Positions 24,969-33,780 are shown, counted from the first letter of the stretch. The stretch: DNA of 53,696 nt from an uncultured Peptoniphilus sp. (GCA_946999425.1 CAMQDG010000003.1:1-53696); one strand, 5' to 3'. The notes: generated by a model not told the origin, from the sequence alone. Made by a program: numbers and translations.

Positions 24969-25019
24969 GAACAATTGTTCAGAACGTGCATTCAAAACAT
25001 ATATTCTAAACAAATATTC
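24969..25019 (+). promoter_or_regulatory. Four-site LexA-box ladder at exact 13-bp spacing
   Basis: The sites are GAACAATTGTTC (24969-24980, a perfect GAAC-N4-GTTC palindrome), GAACGTGCATTC (24982-24993), AAACATATATTC (24995-25006) and AAACAAATATTC (25008-25019). Each starts 13 bases after the last. They lie downstream of the predicted yneA start, in its leader. Confidence 0.8.
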
Positions 25020-25046
25020 TTATTTATAAAATTTTGAGGTGTTAAA

Positions 25047-25358
25047 ATGAAAACAAATAAAAAAATAAAATTAAAAAAAAGAATTTATATTAAGAAATTT
25101 AGAGTAATATTTTTATTATTTTTAACATTTTTCTTTACAAGCGGACTTAAATTATATAAAGCACCGATTCAAGATCAAACAATTAAATATGAAATATATA
25201 CAGTAAAAGAAAATGACACTTTATGGAAGATCGCATCAATATATATTGGAGATGATTGCGACAAAAGAAACTATATAGATAAGGTCGAAAAAATAAATAA
25301 CTTAGGAAGTAATATTCATCCAGGACAAGAATTAAAAATGCCAGTTAGAATAAAATAG
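25047..25358 (+). CDS. yneA: YneA-like SOS cell-division inhibitor (LysM protein)
   Basis: A 103-residue protein with a very basic N-terminus, one membrane segment (about 22-38) and an extracellular LysM domain (about 50-100: YTVKENDTLWKIASIYIGD through LGSNIHPGQELKMPV). YneA of Bacillus has the same length and layout, is divergent from lexA and blocks septation during SOS. The SD GAGGTG precedes ATG 25047. The gene is controlled by a LexA-box-rich promoter. Orthology rests on layout and context, not on strong sequence identity. Confidence 0.85.
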   Translation: MKTNKKIKLKKRIYIKKFRVIFLLFLTFFFTSGLKLYKAPIQDQTIKYEIYTVKENDTLWKIASIYIGDDCDKRNYIDKVEKINNLGSNIHPGQELKMPVRIK

Positions 25359-25366
25359 AATTAAAA

Positions 25367-25412
25367 TAACAGCTATAAGACAAATGGTTAGTCAATTGTC
25401 AGCTGTTTTTTT
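25367..25412 (+). terminator. Terminator after the yneA-like gene
   Basis: AACAGCT (25368-25374) pairs with AGCTGTT (25401-25407), and an inner GACAA/TTGTC pair sits beyond a 4-base bulge. Seven T's follow. Confidence 0.8.
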
Positions 25413-25434
25413 ATTGCAACAATTTCCTATATCG

Positions 25435-25474
25435 TACTTCACAAAATTATTATTTTGTGAAGTATCTTATTTTT
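25435..25474 (+). terminator. Second strong hairpin upstream of the APC permease
   Basis: A perfect 13-bp stem (25435-25447 with 25452-25464) and a 4-base TATT loop are followed by a T-rich stretch. It may back up the yneA terminator or act as an operator for the promoter 40 bases downstream. The rest of this 189-base interval shows nothing else. Confidence 0.65.
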
Positions 25475-25503
25475 CAAAAGTCCTCTATTCTTTTAAGTCT
25501 TTG

Positions 25504-25512
25504 TGATATAAT
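25504..25512 (+). promoter_or_regulatory. Extended -10 promoter for the APC permease
   Basis: TGATATAAT is a perfect -10 with the TGn extension; no good -35 is seen. The ATG at 25548 follows TGGAGG, although the gap is long (about 14 bases). Confidence 0.7.
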
Positions 25513-25547
25513 TGTTTTAAATTGTTTTGGAGGATTTATTATTCATT

Positions 25548-26882
25548 ATGGAAAAAAATAGAAAAGTATATGGATTTTGTACAGCCGTTGCAATGGTTGT
25601 AGGTATTGTTGTAGGGTCAGGTATATTTTTTAAAGCGGACAATATTTTATTGGCAACCGGTGGAAATATAAAAATCGGTATTTTAGTGTTATGTATTGGA
25701 GCTTTAGGAATTATTTTTGGTTCATTGACTTTAAGTGAACTTGCAATACGTACAAATTCCAGTGGTGGTTTTGTAAGTTATTTTGAAAAATATATAAGTA
25801 AAAGATTCGGATCGGGTTTCGGATTTTTTCAAACTTTTATATACTTACCTTCTGTTACTGCCGTTCTTGCTTATGCAACTGTTATGTTTGCGTGCATTAC
25901 TTTTGAGGTTAATTTAAGTTATGAGGTTAAAATATTTTTAGGATTTATTTTATTAATACTCATAACTCTTCTTAATACTTATAATAGAAAATTAGGCGGT
26001 AATATACAATTTATTTCAACTATTATAAAATTGATTCCTATTTTTGCTATTGCTATTTACGGTTTATTTTATAAGGGTGATTATCCCCAAGTACCAAGCC
26101 AATATACTCTTATAAGTCCTAAGAATATAGGCTATAAATGGATTGCAAGTTTAGCTCCTATCGCATTTTCTTTTGACGGATGGCCTATAGTTACAGCTAT
26201 AGTTCCAGAGCTTAAAAATCCAAAAAGAACCATGCCATTAGTATTAATATTATCTCCCATACTTATTTTATTATCTTATCTATTATATTTTTTAGGAATT
26301 ATAAATATTTTAGGACCAACTTACATTATGAGTCTACAAGATGATTCAGTCTATACGGCTTTTAATATTATGCTTGGACCAATAGGAGCAAAATTTTTAA
26401 TACTTTTAGTAACAATAGCTATATTTGGTGTAATAAATGGTGTAATTTTAGGTGGAATAAGAATGCCTCAAGCTTTAGCGGAAAAAGGAATTGCTTTTGA
26501 TGAAAGTGTGTCAAAGATTGACGAAAAGCTTCAAGTTTCTAAAAAAAGTGCTTTAATATACTTTTTAATTTCTACTTTTTGGCTTATAGCTTACTATATA
26601 ACTTCAAAATTTCAACTTTTAGGTGGAAGTGATGTTTCTGAAATTGCCATTGTATTTTCTTATGTAACCTATATTGTTTTATATTTAAAAGTTATGAAAC
26701 TTTATAAAGACGGTGAAATAAAAAGTTTTTTTAAAGGCATAATTGCACCTATTTTTGCTATAATAGGTTCTTTAATTATTTTAATAGGAGGAATTGTAGC
26801 AAGTCCTTTCTATGTTATTTTATACATTTTTATATCCATCTTTATATTCTACTTAGGTTATAGGAAAATTAAAGATGAATGA
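25548..26882 (+). CDS. APC-family amino acid permease
   Basis: A 444-residue integral membrane transporter with about 12 hydrophobic segments. The first helix has the APC signature VVGIVVGSGIFFKADN, and SFDGWPIVTAIVPELKNPKR lies in the helix 6 region. It resembles the SteT/L-type amino acid exchanger branch, so amino acid uptake or exchange is likely, but the substrate is not evident. ATG 25548 is preferred over upstream TTG 25527. Its end overlaps the AEC gene by 8 bases, so the two are cotranscribed. Confidence 0.9.
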   Translation: MEKNRKVYGFCTAVAMVVGIVVGSGIFFKADNILLATGGNIKIGILVLCIGALGIIFGSLTLSELAIRTNSSGGFVSYFEKYISKRFGSGFGFFQTFIYLPSVTAVLAYATVMFACITFEVNLSYEVKIFLGFILLILITLLNTYNRKLGGNIQFISTIIKLIPIFAIAIYGLFYKGDYPQVPSQYTLISPKNIGYKWIASLAPIAFSFDGWPIVTAIVPELKNPKRTMPLVLILSPILILLSYLLYFLGIINILGPTYIMSLQDDSVYTAFNIMLGPIGAKFLILLVTIAIFGVINGVILGGIRMPQALAEKGIAFDESVSKIDEKLQVSKKSALIYFLISTFWLIAYYITSKFQLLGGSDVSEIAIVFSYVTYIVLYLKVMKLYKDGEIKSFFKGIIAPIFAIIGSLIILIGGIVASPFYVILYIFISIFIFYLGYRKIKDE

Positions 26883-27786
26883 AGTTTTAAATAAGTGTTT
26901 AATATTAATGCTCACAATTTTTACCGGATATTCTATAAAAAGATTTAAGATTTATAGTCCTGAAACAAATGCCGGTATAAATGACCTTTGTTTTTCACTT
27001 TTGTTCCCTCTTACTATTTTGATGAGCTTTTACCAAAAGGACATGAATATAGTAAGTATATCTTTTATATTATTTACAATTTTTTTATTTGTAATTAATT
27101 TATTTTATAGTATTTTTCTTGCAAATATTTTAGTAAAAGAAAATATAGGAGGGTGGATTGTAAGTGCCAATGCTATTTTTAGAGGTAATTTTATAATAAT
27201 GGGCATACCTATTATTTCTTCCTTAGTTGGAGAAAAGGGTTTGGTCTTAACAGGAATAGCGATAGGCCTTTCTCAAATATTTTATAATTTTGCATCGGTT
27301 CTATTTTATTCAAAATTAGATAATACAAAAATAAGTTTAAAAAAAATAATAAGTAATATTTTTAAAAATAATATGATGCTTGGAGGAATTTTGGGAGTTT
27401 TTCTTATGATATTTAAGATAAACTTAGGCATATTTGCAGACTTATTTAGAAATGTAGGCAGTATATCCTCTCCCCTTGCTCTTATGTGTATGGGATATAA
27501 TTTAGGCTTTATGGATATTAAAAAATATTTAAAACCTGCTTTGATAATCTCTTTTTTTAAGTTAGTTCTATTCCCTACTATTGTTCTTGCACTTCTTAAA
27601 TTTTTTAAATTTCCCTTGGAAGAATCAATAGTTTCTTTAGTTCTTTTCGGAGCTCCTGTTGCAGTTAATACTTTTACTTATGCTAAAAGATATAACACCC
27701 AGGTGCAATTAGCAGAATACTATATAATTGTAAGTACTCTGCTTTTTATATTTACAATTCAAATTTTTTTAAGATTTGTAATTTAA
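26875..27786 (+). CDS. AEC-family transporter
   Basis: A 303-residue auxin-efflux-carrier-family membrane protein with about ten hydrophobic helices. Typical segments are GYSIKRFKIYSPETNAGIND near the N-terminus, NAIFRGNFIIMGIPI in the middle and FGAPVAVNTFTYAKRYN near the end. Bacterial AEC proteins move organic acids or amino acids; this substrate is unknown. It overlaps the APC permease gene, which suggests paired uptake and efflux of related solutes. Confidence 0.9.
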   Translation: MNEVLNKCLILMLTIFTGYSIKRFKIYSPETNAGINDLCFSLLFPLTILMSFYQKDMNIVSISFILFTIFLFVINLFYSIFLANILVKENIGGWIVSANAIFRGNFIIMGIPIISSLVGEKGLVLTGIAIGLSQIFYNFASVLFYSKLDNTKISLKKIISNIFKNNMMLGGILGVFLMIFKINLGIFADLFRNVGSISSPLALMCMGYNLGFMDIKKYLKPALIISFFKLVLFPTIVLALLKFFKFPLEESIVSLVLFGAPVAVNTFTYAKRYNTQVQLAEYYIIVSTLLFIFTIQIFLRFVI

Positions 27787-27818
27787 AAAATAATAAATTT
27801 GTCAATATTTGTCAATAT

Positions 27819-27847
27819 AACCGCTTAATTAGCGGTTCATTTATTTT
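27819..27847 (+). terminator. Terminator after the AEC gene
   Basis: AACCGCT (27819-27825) and AGCGGTT (27831-27837) form a 7-bp stem around TAATT; the tail is T-rich but broken. Just upstream, GTCAATAT occurs twice (27801 and 27811). Confidence 0.65.
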
Positions 27848-27850
27848 CAA

Positions 27851-27882
27851 TAAAAAAATAACCGCTGATTTTGCGGTTATTT
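27851..27882 (-). terminator. Terminator after rho
   Basis: The 10-bp arms 27856-27865 and 27873-27882 (AAATAACCGC/GCGGTTATTT) are followed on the minus strand by seven T's. It overlaps the rho stop and reuses the AACCGC/GCGGTT core of the neighbouring AEC hairpin. Confidence 0.88.
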
Positions 27883-29512
27883 AAAATTCTATTTTTATGT
27901 TCTCCAAAAATTCTTTATTAGTTTTAAATTTTCCTAAATTATCTAAAAGATACTCAGTTATTTTTAATTTTTGTTCATCACTTGTTGCTCTTCTTATATC
28001 TATGGAAAAATCATATTCTTTTTTATTAAGCAACAATTCTTCTTTTCTCGTTCCTGATTTAAAAATATCAACAGCTGGAAATATTCTTTTTTCAGATAAC
28101 ATTCTGTCTAAATGAATTTCCATATTTCCAGTTCCTTTAAATTCTTCATAAATTATATCGTCCATCCTTGAGCCTGTATCTACAAGAGCTGTTGCAAGTA
28201 TTGTAAGGCTACCACCCTCTTCAATATTTCTTGCAGCACCGAAGAACCTTTTTGGGTTATGAAAAGATAAAGGATCAATTCCTCCTGAAAGGGTTTTTCC
28301 ACTTGGTGGTGTAATAAGGTTATAAGCCCTTGTAAGACGTGTTAATGAATCAACTAATATAACTACATCTCTTTTAAGTTCCACAAGCCTCTTAGCCCGT
28401 TCTATGACCATCTCAGCTACTTTTGTATGGTTTCTACTCATCTCATCAAATGTGGAAAATACAACCTCTCCTTTTACAGATCTTTTCATATCAGTTACTT
28501 CTTCCGGTCTCTCATCAATTAAAAGAACGATTAAATCAATATCTTTGCAATTAGTGGATATTGCACTTGCAATTTTTTTTAAAAGAGTTGTTTTACCGGA
28601 TTTAGGTTGAGATACAATTAAACCTCTTTGTCCTTTTCCTATAGGTGATATTAAATCTATAAGTCTTGTTGCCAATTCTTCTGTTTTTGTTTCCAAGCTT
28701 ATTTTTTCTTTTGGATATATTGGGGTTAAATTATCAAAGTTAGGTCTATTTATTATATCTTTAGCTTTTAGGTCATTTACTTTATTAATGTAGATTAAAG
28801 CATTAAAATTCTCTCCATCCTTTGATGGACGTAAAATACCCTGCACTTTATCCCCAGTCCTAAGTCTAAACTTTCTAATTTGAGATGGAGATACATATAT
28901 ATCATTTTCGCTGGGCAAATAATTTTCAGTTCTTAAAAATCCATATCCATCAGGAAGTTGATCTAAAATACCTGTAACATAATTTATTTTTTCAAGCTTT
29001 TCTATTTCTTCAGTTGCATTATCAGATAAATCTTTTGTATCAAGTTTATCTATTTCTTCAACTTTATCAGAAATCTTATGTTTGTTTTTATGCAAATATT
29101 TTATTAGTTCTTCTTTATTTAATGTGTTTGGATTTTCGAGCCCACATTCGATAGATAGAGTTTTTAAGTCATCTATTGATAATTTTTCTAAATCATCCTT
29201 TTCACTTAAATTTTCATTCCAAGAATTGTCTGAAATTTCAAGAATTTTTATTATTAATTCATTCTTTTTGTACTTATATGGGGATGAAATTTCCAAATTT
29301 TTTGCTATATCTCTAAGATCTGAATTATTTAATTTTTCTAATTTTTCTTTAGAATATGAAATTTTTGGTATTTGACCATCTTCAATAAATTTTATATATT
29401 CCTCTTTACCATAGAACTTACTGTCTACAAGTCCCATAGAAAGAGCAATTTTTTTTAAATCTTCAATTGTTTTATTTGATAATAATTTTGAATTAGAATT
29501 CTCTTTATTCAT
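27881..29512 (-). CDS. rho: Transcription termination factor Rho
   Basis: A 543-residue hexameric RNA helicase, longer than the roughly 420-residue norm. Residues 1-170 hold three helical Rho_N/SAP-like repeats (about 14-43, 60-92 and 110-142, with cores TIEDLKKIALSMGL, SDLRDIAKNLEI and IDDLKTLSIECGL) and an acidic linker. The RNA-binding cold-shock domain (about 175-250) contains GYGFLRTENYL. The motor follows with QPKSGKTTLLKK, LLIDERPEEVTDM and SGGIDPLSFHNPKRFFGAAR. It is the last gene of the FHA-to-rho unit, 1 base after glpX. Confidence 0.97.
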   Translation of the reverse strand: MNKENSNSKLLSNKTIEDLKKIALSMGLVDSKFYGKEEYIKFIEDGQIPKISYSKEKLEKLNNSDLRDIAKNLEISSPYKYKKNELIIKILEISDNSWNENLSEKDDLEKLSIDDLKTLSIECGLENPNTLNKEELIKYLHKNKHKISDKVEEIDKLDTKDLSDNATEEIEKLEKINYVTGILDQLPDGYGFLRTENYLPSENDIYVSPSQIRKFRLRTGDKVQGILRPSKDGENFNALIYINKVNDLKAKDIINRPNFDNLTPIYPKEKISLETKTEELATRLIDLISPIGKGQRGLIVSQPKSGKTTLLKKIASAISTNCKDIDLIVLLIDERPEEVTDMKRSVKGEVVFSTFDEMSRNHTKVAEMVIERAKRLVELKRDVVILVDSLTRLTRAYNLITPPSGKTLSGGIDPLSFHNPKRFFGAARNIEEGGSLTILATALVDTGSRMDDIIYEEFKGTGNMEIHLDRMLSEKRIFPAVDIFKSGTRKEELLLNKKEYDFSIDIRRATSDEQKLKITEYLLDNLGKFKTNKEFLENIKIEF

Positions 29513-29513
29513 A

Positions 29514-30482
29514 TTATTTTGCGTATTCAGGTTTTGTATTTAAATTATGAATACTCTTAATAAATCTTACTGTACCGCTGGGAAGTCTTGTTACAAGAGT
29601 TTCTGTAGTAGCCTTATTTCCCTTTAGAAATTTAACACCTTGTAAAATTTCTCCAAAAGAAACACCTGTTGCTGAAAAAATAACATCATTTCCTTTTACA
29701 AGATCATCTATATGGTAAATTTTTTCAAGGTCATTGTGAAAAGCCTTGCATCTTTTCATTTGTTCTTCGTCAGAAGGAACAAGTTTACCTTGAAAATCTC
29801 CGCCTAAACATTTAAGTGCAGCCGCTGCAATAACTCCTTCAGGAGCTCCACCAATACCCATAATCATATCTACACCTGAATCTTCAAAACAAGTTTCTAT
29901 GGCAGTTAAAATATCTCCATCGCTTACCATTTTTATTCTTGCACCTGTTTTTCTGATTTCTTCTACAAGTTTGTCATGTCTTTCTCTTTTTAAAACAGAA
30001 ACTGTAATTTCTTCTATATTTTTATTAAGAGCTTTTGCAACTCTTTTTATGTTGTTTTCAGTTGTATCTTCAAGATCTATACATCCTTTGGCTCCTGGAC
30101 CACATGCTATTTTATCCATATAAATATCAGGTGCATGAAGTAAGCATCCCCTTGGAGCTGCAGCAAGAACTGCAATTGAGTTATTCATTCCATTTGCAAT
30201 GGATGTAGTTCCATCAAGAGGATCTACAGCTATATCAATTTCATCAGAGCCAGGAACCTTAGTCCCAACTTCTTCTCCTATATAGAGCATAGGAGCTTCA
30301 TCCATTTCTCCTTCCCCTATTACTACTATACCATTTACATCAACTGTATCAAAAAGCTTTCTCATAGCCTCTACTGCTGCACCATCAGCATCATTTTTCT
30401 TACCTTTTCCTAACCATTGAGCAGCAGATAGAGCTGCAGCTTCAGTAGCTCTTGCTAAATTTAATGCTAAATTTCTGTTCAT
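29514..30482 (-). CDS. glpX: Fructose-1,6-bisphosphatase class II (GlpX)
   Basis: A 322-residue metal-dependent phosphatase of gluconeogenesis. The metal-site segments are KKNDADGAAVEAMR, VVIGEGEMDEAPML and DIAVDPLDGTTSIANG; IGGAPEGVIAAAALKCLGG is also typical. Its start overlaps the aldolase stop by 1 base. Next to a fructose-6-phosphate aldolase it forms a small sugar-phosphate module inside a wall and isoprenoid operon. Confidence 0.97.
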   Translation of the reverse strand: MNRNLALNLARATEAAALSAAQWLGKGKKNDADGAAVEAMRKLFDTVDVNGIVVIGEGEMDEAPMLYIGEEVGTKVPGSDEIDIAVDPLDGTTSIANGMNNSIAVLAAAPRGCLLHAPDIYMDKIACGPGAKGCIDLEDTTENNIKRVAKALNKNIEEITVSVLKRERHDKLVEEIRKTGARIKMVSDGDILTAIETCFEDSGVDMIMGIGGAPEGVIAAAALKCLGGDFQGKLVPSDEEQMKRCKAFHNDLEKIYHIDDLVKGNDVIFSATGVSFGEILQGVKFLKGNKATTETLVTRLPSGTVRFIKSIHNLNTKPEYAK

Positions 30483-31138
30483 TAAAAATCTCCTTTTGTT
30501 TTAACATTTATAAAATCATTTAAAAATTTATCCAACCCATTATCAGTTAATGGGTGTTTAACCATTTGTTTAAAAACCTTATAGGGAACTGTGGCAATAT
30601 CACATCCTGCAAGCAATGAATCAAGTATATTATTAGGCGTTCTTATACTTGCAGCTATAATTTTTGTTTTTATATCATAAATTTCAAAAATTTTTGATAT
30701 ATTTCCTATAAGTTCTTTGCTATTTACTCCAATATCATCCAATCTTCCTAAAAAAGGACTTATATAAGTTGCCCCTGCTCTTGCTGCAAGAATTGCTTGA
30801 GAAACGCTAAAAACAAGAGTAACATTTGTTTTAATGCCATTTTTAGATAAAAAGCTAACAGCCTTTAATCCTTCTTCAGTCATTGGAATTTTAATAATTA
30901 CATTATCTCCTATATCTTTTAGTTTAATCGCTTCTTTAATCATTCCCTGACTATTTGTTGATATTACTTCTGCGGATACAGGTCCTGGAACAATCTTTGC
31001 AATTTCTGAAATTACATCTTCAAAAACTTTGCCTTCTTTAGCAATTAAAGTTGGATTTGTCGTAACTCCACTTAAAATTCCCCAAGAATTTATTTCCTTA
31101 ATTTCATCAATATTTGCTGTGTCAATAAAAAATTTCAA
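30482..31138 (-). CDS. fsa: Fructose-6-phosphate aldolase / transaldolase-like
   Basis: A 218-residue class I aldolase of the short TalC/FSA type. MKFFIDTANIDEIKE opens the protein, GVTTNPTLIAKEG follows, and the Schiff-base lysine is Lys83 in IIKIPMTEEG. Members act either as transaldolase or as fructose-6-phosphate aldolase, and sequence alone does not settle which. It overlaps ispF by 4 bases and glpX by 1. Confidence 0.94.
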   Translation of the reverse strand: MKFFIDTANIDEIKEINSWGILSGVTTNPTLIAKEGKVFEDVISEIAKIVPGPVSAEVISTNSQGMIKEAIKLKDIGDNVIIKIPMTEEGLKAVSFLSKNGIKTNVTLVFSVSQAILAARAGATYISPFLGRLDDIGVNSKELIGNISKIFEIYDIKTKIIAASIRTPNNILDSLLAGCDIATVPYKVFKQMVKHPLTDNGLDKFLNDFINVKTKGDF

Positions 31139-31623
31139 AATGCATCAACTACCTTTTCATTTAATAATACTACTGCATGGCTTGCTATGCCCTCTCCTCT
31201 TCCTATATAACCAAGTTTTTCAGTTGTAGTTGCCTTTACAGATACATTGTTAACATTCATCTCAAGGGCACTACTTATTTTACTTCTCATATCATCTATA
31301 TAGGGTGCAAGTTTAGGCTTCTCAGCTACTATAACAGAATCTATATTTTCAATAAAATAACCCTTACTTTCCATTATATCTTTCACCCTATTTAATAGGA
31401 TAAAAGAATCTATATCTTTATATTTAGGATCCGTATCAGGAAATTCATGACCTATATCATAATGTCCCAATGCGCCTAAAATTGCATCCATTATAGCATG
31501 TATTAAAACATCTGCATCAGAATGTCCTTCTAATCCCTTTTCGTATGGTATTTTTATACCGCCAAGTATAAGGTTTCTACCTTCCACTAATTTGTGTACA
31601 TCAATTCCAATTCCGATTTTCAT
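31135..31623 (-). CDS. ispF: 2-C-methyl-D-erythritol 2,4-cyclodiphosphate synthase IspF
   Basis: A 162-residue MEP-pathway enzyme that forms the cyclic diphosphate with CMP release. Zinc ligands are Asp8 and His10 (GIGIDVH) and His42 (ADVLIHAIMDAILGA). DIGHEFPDTDPKYK and VSVKATTTEKLGYIGRGEGI are conserved blocks. It lies 2 bases after ispD, the enzyme two steps earlier, and overlaps the aldolase gene by 4 bases. Confidence 0.98.
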   Translation of the reverse strand: MKIGIGIDVHKLVEGRNLILGGIKIPYEKGLEGHSDADVLIHAIMDAILGALGHYDIGHEFPDTDPKYKDIDSFILLNRVKDIMESKGYFIENIDSVIVAEKPKLAPYIDDMRSKISSALEMNVNNVSVKATTTEKLGYIGRGEGIASHAVVLLNEKVVDAF

Positions 31624-31625
31624 GT

Positions 31626-32336
31626 TTACTTCCTTCCTTGATTTTCAGATTTAGCAATTGCTTCTGCAATAATTAAATCTTCCTGAGTCGTAATCTTTAT
31701 ATTTTTATAATCACTAGGTATTATTTTAACCTTAACTCCTATTTTTTCAACAAGAGCGCAATCATCAGTTGCTGTGTAACCTTCTTCATTTGCTATTTTA
31801 TATGCCTTTAATAATAAATCTGTTTTAAAAACTTGAGGGGTTTGTATAGCAAAAAGCTCATTTCTTTTAGGAGTATAATCTACATAGCTTCCATTTCTTG
31901 ACACCTTAATAGTATCTTTTACTGGTACTCCCAAAACTGAAGCTCCTGTAGAAAATACATTTTCTATTGCTTCTTTAATTTTCTCTTCACTTACAAAAGG
32001 CCTAACTCCATCATGAGTTAAAACAATTTTTGTTTCTTTAGGTATATTTTTTAACCCGTTTAAAATGGAGTCGTTTCTTTCTTTTCCTCCATAGACAATT
32101 TTAAAATCTTTCTTTAATTTATTTTTATTTAAAATAAAACTCAAATAAGGAATATCACTTTCTTTAATTAAGATTAAAATAAAATCAATGTATGCACAAT
32201 TATCAAATTTTTTTAAAGTATGAGCTAATATAGGCAAATCATTTATAGATAAAAATTGCTTATTTAAGCTTTTTTTCATTCTTCTGCCCATGCCGGCAGC
32301 TGCTATGATTGCAGTAACAAAATTTTCATTATACAT
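31626..32336 (-). CDS. ispD: 2-C-methyl-D-erythritol 4-phosphate cytidylyltransferase IspD
   Basis: A 236-residue nucleotidyltransferase activating MEP with CTP. The N-terminal loop is IIAAAGMGRRMKKSLNKQF. Other typical segments are VLTHDGVRPFVSEEKI, GVPVKDTIKVS, LFAIQTPQVFKTDLL and ATDDCALVE. It follows the penicillin-binding protein gene after 10 bases in the same unit. Confidence 0.97.
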   Translation of the reverse strand: MYNENFVTAIIAAAGMGRRMKKSLNKQFLSINDLPILAHTLKKFDNCAYIDFILILIKESDIPYLSFILNKNKLKKDFKIVYGGKERNDSILNGLKNIPKETKIVLTHDGVRPFVSEEKIKEAIENVFSTGASVLGVPVKDTIKVSRNGSYVDYTPKRNELFAIQTPQVFKTDLLLKAYKIANEEGYTATDDCALVEKIGVKVKIIPSDYKNIKITTQEDLIIAEAIAKSENQGRK

Positions 32337-32346
32337 AAATTTTTAA

Positions 32347-33780
32347 TTACACTCCCAAATCTAATGCATATTTCATAAGAGTTCCTGCAATTGGGGCGGC
32401 TATTTTTCCACCATGGTCTTCTACATCTTCTAAAACAACAGCTACTGCTATTTTAGGATTTTTTGCAGGGGCAAATCCTATAAACCAAGCATAATTTTCA
32501 GTTCCTTCTGTAGATTTTTGTGCAGTACCAGTTTTACCTGCAATCTTATATCCTCTTCTGTAAGCAGCAGAACCTGTTCCATTACTTACAACACTTAACA
32601 TATATTCTTTTAACTCGTTTGCCGTGTCTTCAGAAATTGCTGAGGATAAAACCTTGGGTTCGGCATTTAATAAATTTTCACCATCAGGAGTATTTACTTG
32701 AGAAACTAAATAAGGTTTCATAATGTTTCCGTTGTTTGCAATTCCAGCTGCAACCATACACATTTCAAGCGGAGTAGCTTGAACATTTCCATGCCCTATT
32801 CCTGAAGAAGCAAGTTCTGTTTTAGATATATTATTATAATCAAAAATAGATTCATGAAATGGTAAATCAAATTTAAAATTTTGATTAAACATAAATTTAT
32901 CTGCGCTTTTTCCAAGATGTTCAGACCCCAAATCAACAGATTTTTTAACAAAATAAGTATTTATAGAATTTACTAAAGCAGTTTTTAAATTTACATTTCC
33001 GTAAGCATTATCTTTTCCACCGGTATTTGTATAAACTCTACCATCAATTTCTTGCGTACCTTCATCTTTGTAATTTTGATCTAATTTATTTTCTATAATT
33101 GATGCAGCAGTTATCACCTTAAAAGTTGAACCAGGTGGATATTTTGTCCAAAGAGCCCTATTATATTGAGCTCCCCGATTTTGTTCTATAAGAGCCTTAT
33201 TATCTTGAGCAATTGATTGAGAATTAAAATCTGGCAAAGATACCATAGCTAATACTTCTCCAGTATTAGGTCTTATAGCAACAAGAGCACCAGCAGCTCC
33301 AGTTTCATTTAGCAAATCTCTTGCTTTTTGCTGAATATCTGAATTTGTAGTTAGTACAACATTATTTCCGGTGTTTAATTGAATATCAGGGTTAAAAAAA
33401 GATTTTAAACTTTTTAGAGTTTTTGAGCTTTCTCTTCCTAAGAGATATTTATCATAACTCTTTTCAATCCCTGTTTTTCCCATGATTTTATCAGAATAAC
33501 CTATTATGTGAGAATATGTTATTGGATAGTTGTAGTGTCTTTGATACTTGCCTTCTTTTCCATCTGAATAAGCAAGGATATTTCCCTTTGAATCTAAAAT
33601 TGATCCGCGCAATATTTTATTTTCATCAATAGTTTCTCGTCTATTTGCAGGATTATCAATAATTTGTTGAGCTTTAAATACAGTAAAATAGCTCAAATAA
33701 ACAATTAGGGACAAAAACATGCAAATAAGACCTACTAAAATAATTATAATTTTATTTTTATCTTTTAACATTTTCCTCAC
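32347..33780 (-). CDS. Class B penicillin-binding protein (PbpA/FtsI type)
   Basis: A 477-residue membrane-anchored transpeptidase. One N-terminal helix (11-34) is followed by a short pedestal domain (LRGSILDSKGNILAYS) and the transpeptidase domain. Catalytic motifs are Ser218-x-x-Lys221 (PGSTFK), SxN at 272-274 (SIN) and KTG at 416-418. The short pedestal matches the PbpA branch paired with RodA/FtsW-like partners. It overlaps the polymerase gene by 4 bases, which supports a synthase pair. Confidence 0.95.
   Translation of the reverse strand: MRKMLKDKNKIIIILVGLICMFLSLIVYLSYFTVFKAQQIIDNPANRRETIDENKILRGSILDSKGNILAYSDGKEGKYQRHYNYPITYSHIIGYSDKIMGKTGIEKSYDKYLLGRESSKTLKSLKSFFNPDIQLNTGNNVVLTTNSDIQQKARDLLNETGAAGALVAIRPNTGEVLAMVSLPDFNSQSIAQDNKALIEQNRGAQYNRALWTKYPPGSTFKVITAASIIENKLDQNYKDEGTQEIDGRVYTNTGGKDNAYGNVNLKTALVNSINTYFVKKSVDLGSEHLGKSADKFMFNQNFKFDLPFHESIFDYNNISKTELASSGIGHGNVQATPLEMCMVAAGIANNGNIMKPYLVSQVNTPDGENLLNAEPKVLSSAISEDTANELKEYMLSVVSNGTGSAAYRRGYKIAGKTGTAQKSTEGTENYAWFIGFAPAKNPKIAVAVVLEDVEDHGGKIAAPIAGTLMKYALDLGV

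Noticed and set aside
24895..25025. The regular short repeats between lexA and yneA as a CRISPR array or a dif site
   Set aside because: Units are 12-13 bp with no spacers, and each is a LexA-like palindrome; no 11-6-11 Xer layout fits.
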